A stretch of DNA of 39,617 nucleotides. Origin: Astrothelium macrocarpum. Taxonomy: Eukaryota > Ascomycota > Dothideomycetes > Trypetheliales > Trypetheliaceae. The notes under the pieces were generated by a model, which saw only the letters and a program-made list of their open reading frames with translations, ran no database searches and was not told the DNA's origin. This document shows, in pieces, positions 37,597 to 39,617 of the stretch. A program made the position numbers and the translations under genes. The stretch spans positions 1 through 39,617 of the forward strand of contig JAGEMR010000200.1 in the NCBI GenBank assembly GCA_021030915.1, in the 5' to 3' direction. How positions within the stretch are numbered: position 1 is the first letter of the stretch; each line of letters begins with the position of its first letter.

Positions 37597-38290
37597 AATG
37601 ATTTTCTATATTAATCAAACAGAATTTTTTAAGATTATAATCATTCAAATACAATCTAAAAACACCAATTTTTGTATTTTTAATGATAATGATATCTATC
37701 AATATTTTCGTTTATATTAATATAATTATAATAATTCGTAAATTCAAAAATGATTTATATATTTATTTAATCGGAAACGTATTGATATCATTCGATTTAT
37801 GTTTAAAATATTAATTTTTTATAATATTTTTAATATATTTTTATTTTTTATCAGATTTTGAAATTGGATATAATTTGGAATATTTCATCAGATTCTGAAT
37901 TTTAAATATAAAAAAATAAATCAGAATATCATTTTCTTATTTTATTAATAATAAAAATAGGAATTATATTTTTATTTTTATTATATTTATAATATTTGAA
38001 TTATTATCATATTTTTTGATATCGAATCAAAATTTGATATAAAAATATTCGACCATTTATAATTTCTAATATTTTTTATCTCATTATAAATTTTCAACGT
38101 ATTATGAATAATATATAAAATGGCCAATTTTTTCTCAAAATCATTGATCTGATATAAATAACGGAAATTCAGATTTGATTTTTTAATATTTAAAATAAAA
38201 TTTTATCATTTTATATTTTTTTTTAAAAATATTAAATATCTGAAATTTTATACATAAATATTACGGAATTATTTATTTAAAAATAAAAAT
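37597..38290. other. AT-rich DNA, nothing recognised
   Basis: No frame, repeat or RNA gene was seen between the two GC-richer islands. Confidence 0.55.
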
Positions 38291-38299
38291 TCAATATAA

Positions 38300-38479
38300 A
38301 TGGCATTTCGACGGTTTTATCGTCCTTCAAAAATATTGGATGTGCAAGTCACTGATCGTGAGACACATACAATTGCGGTTTCTACTGATGTGGGATTCGA
38401 GTTGGCCTATCGAAAGTTGTGGCTACAGCGGTTTGCAGGTTCGGCTTCGGGTCCGAAAACGCCGCGCGAAATTTATTAA
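38300..38479 (+). CDS. Small unmutated ORF (59 aa), hypothetical protein
   Basis: ATG at 38300 to TAA at 38477-38479. The peptide begins MAFRRFYRPSKILDVQVTDR and ends GSASGPKTPREIY. It is basic at the N-terminus, has no hydrophobic segment long enough for a membrane anchor and no signal peptide. The GC-richer island (about 38297-38488) coincides almost exactly with the open frame, and codon use is balanced, unlike everything around it. No family is recognised. It may be a short host gene, one exon, or a transferred or captured fragment. The only upstream feature is AT-rich DNA, and no TATA element can be told apart from the background. No intron signals were required. Confidence 0.5.
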   Translation: MAFRRFYRPSKILDVQVTDRETHTIAVSTDVGFELAYRKLWLQRFAGSASGPKTPREIY

Positions 38480-38489
38480 CCCCATCATA

Positions 38490-39617
38490 TAAAATTCGTA
38501 AAATTAATTGAATCGTAAAATACGTTTTATAAAACATCTAAAAATATATAAATATTATTTAATTCGTAAAATTTAAAATTGAAATTTATTTTTATCTAAT
38601 TTAAATTTAATAAAAAATTTTTAAAATATCCAAAAAATATAATAATAAATCATTTTAAAAATTATTTATTTAAAAATATTAATTTATCAGATTTTTCGAA
38701 ATTATTATTATTTTATTATGATCTTTTAATATTATTTCAATTTTTAAATATTTAAAATCTGATTTTAAATTTAAATTTAATTCAAAAAATATTAATTCAT
38801 TATTATTAATAATATAAAATATTTTTATCAATTTTATAAATTATTATTATAAATAATATATCTGAAATAATTGATTTAATAATTAAATAATTATTTTTAT
38901 TAATATTTTTAATAATTTCATAATTTATGATTAATTTAAAATTAAATTTATTTAAATTATTAATATCTGATTAAATTGATTTATTATTATTTTTAATTAT
39001 TAATTTATTTAAAAATTTAATTAATTTTAAATATAATCTAATTCTGATTATTCATTTAAAAAAAAATAATATATCAGAATTATAATATTCAAAAATCATT
39101 TTAAAAATATTAATATATCAAATTATTTAATATAATTGATATAAAATGAATGATTTATGAATTTATTTAATAATTTAAAAATATAATAATTAAAATCCAT
39201 TCAATATAATATAATATATTTAATAAATTTTATATTATTATTCTAACAGAATTTGATTTTTAAAATAAAATAAATAATTAATTTAAATTATTTTGTAAAT
39301 TTGATATTAAAAATAAATATAAATAAAATTATGAATTTTAATTTAATTATTTTTTTAATTCATTAAATATATTTTTAAATATATAAAAATAAAAATATTA
39401 TATTATAAATTTATTAAATAATCATTTAATAATAATTTGATAAAATCAAATAATTAATTAAAAAAATAAATTTAATTAAAAAAATATTTTAATTAATTAA
39501 TCGGAATTTTATATTTTAAATTTATAAAAAATGAATTTATCATAAATCATATAATATAAATATATATTAATATTATATTATTCAATATTTTTAATAATAT
39601 TTCAAATTTTATATAAA
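38490..39617. other. Extremely AT-rich tail, no gene seen
   Basis: Nearly devoid of G and C to the end of the window. No match to the gypsy or TIR elements was noticed and no open frame is worth reporting. Could be an older, fully eroded repeat or a centromere-like AT block; neither can be shown. Confidence 0.55.

Noticed and set aside
1..39617. Organelle genome because of the low GC
   Set aside because: Nested LTR elements, TA-target transposons and transition-damaged copies are nuclear features; no mitochondrial rRNA, tRNA or respiratory genes were seen.

Overview
The window is a block of nested transposable elements in a very AT-rich, repeat-rich part of a filamentous fungus genome, most likely an ascomycete (Pezizomycotina). 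The basis is saturating C-to-T and G-to-A change on both strands of every repeat (repeat-induced point mutation, RIP, or a RIP-like process), Ty3/gypsy chromoviruses with a chromodomain, and TA-target DNA transposons of about 1.86 kb. Species cannot be given. There is no intact ordinary gene; one unmutated 59-codon open frame (38300-38479) is the only gene candidate.

Two element types make up 1-35821. (1) Ty3/gypsy elements of one broad family, with 352-411 bp LTRs that begin TGTTA and end TAACA and 5-bp target duplications. G2p (9477-16120, +) is complete: 6644 bp, two 369-bp LTRs, target duplication ATAAT. The others are G1 (-, 1466-3487), G2m (-, 3488-5032 + 6895-9476 + 16126-16483), G3 (+, 16484-21866), G4 (+, 28984-35775) and G5m (-, 22981-23041 + 24907-27333 + 35776-35821). 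(2) DNA transposons with TA target duplications: A (1-1463, -), B (5033-6892), C (21867-22978), A-prime (23044-24904) and D (27336-28983). Their terminal inverted repeats share one layout, a 9-bp tip followed by two tandem 17-bp repeats.

The insertion order can be read from the junctions. G5m entered host DNA whose right edge is at 35822. Elements C, A-prime, D and one parent of G4 entered G5m. G3 entered C, G2m entered G3, and G2p, B and G1 entered G2m. A entered G1. That is six levels of nesting. G4 appears to be a chimera of two separate insertions: its LTRs have different U3 sequences, its flanks do not match as a target duplication, and the right half of D and most of G5m are missing.

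Right of 35821 lies non-repeat DNA of extreme AT content. It holds two short unmutated islands (about 37384-37560 and 38297-38488), the second being almost exactly one ATG-to-TAA frame. The most interesting observations are: RIP has spared the outer edges of the elements while mutating identical sequence in their interior; the co-varying 9+17+17 terminal repeats; evidence for at least two rounds of mutation; and a retained antisense ORF in the gypsy 3' region. All alignments were done by eye.
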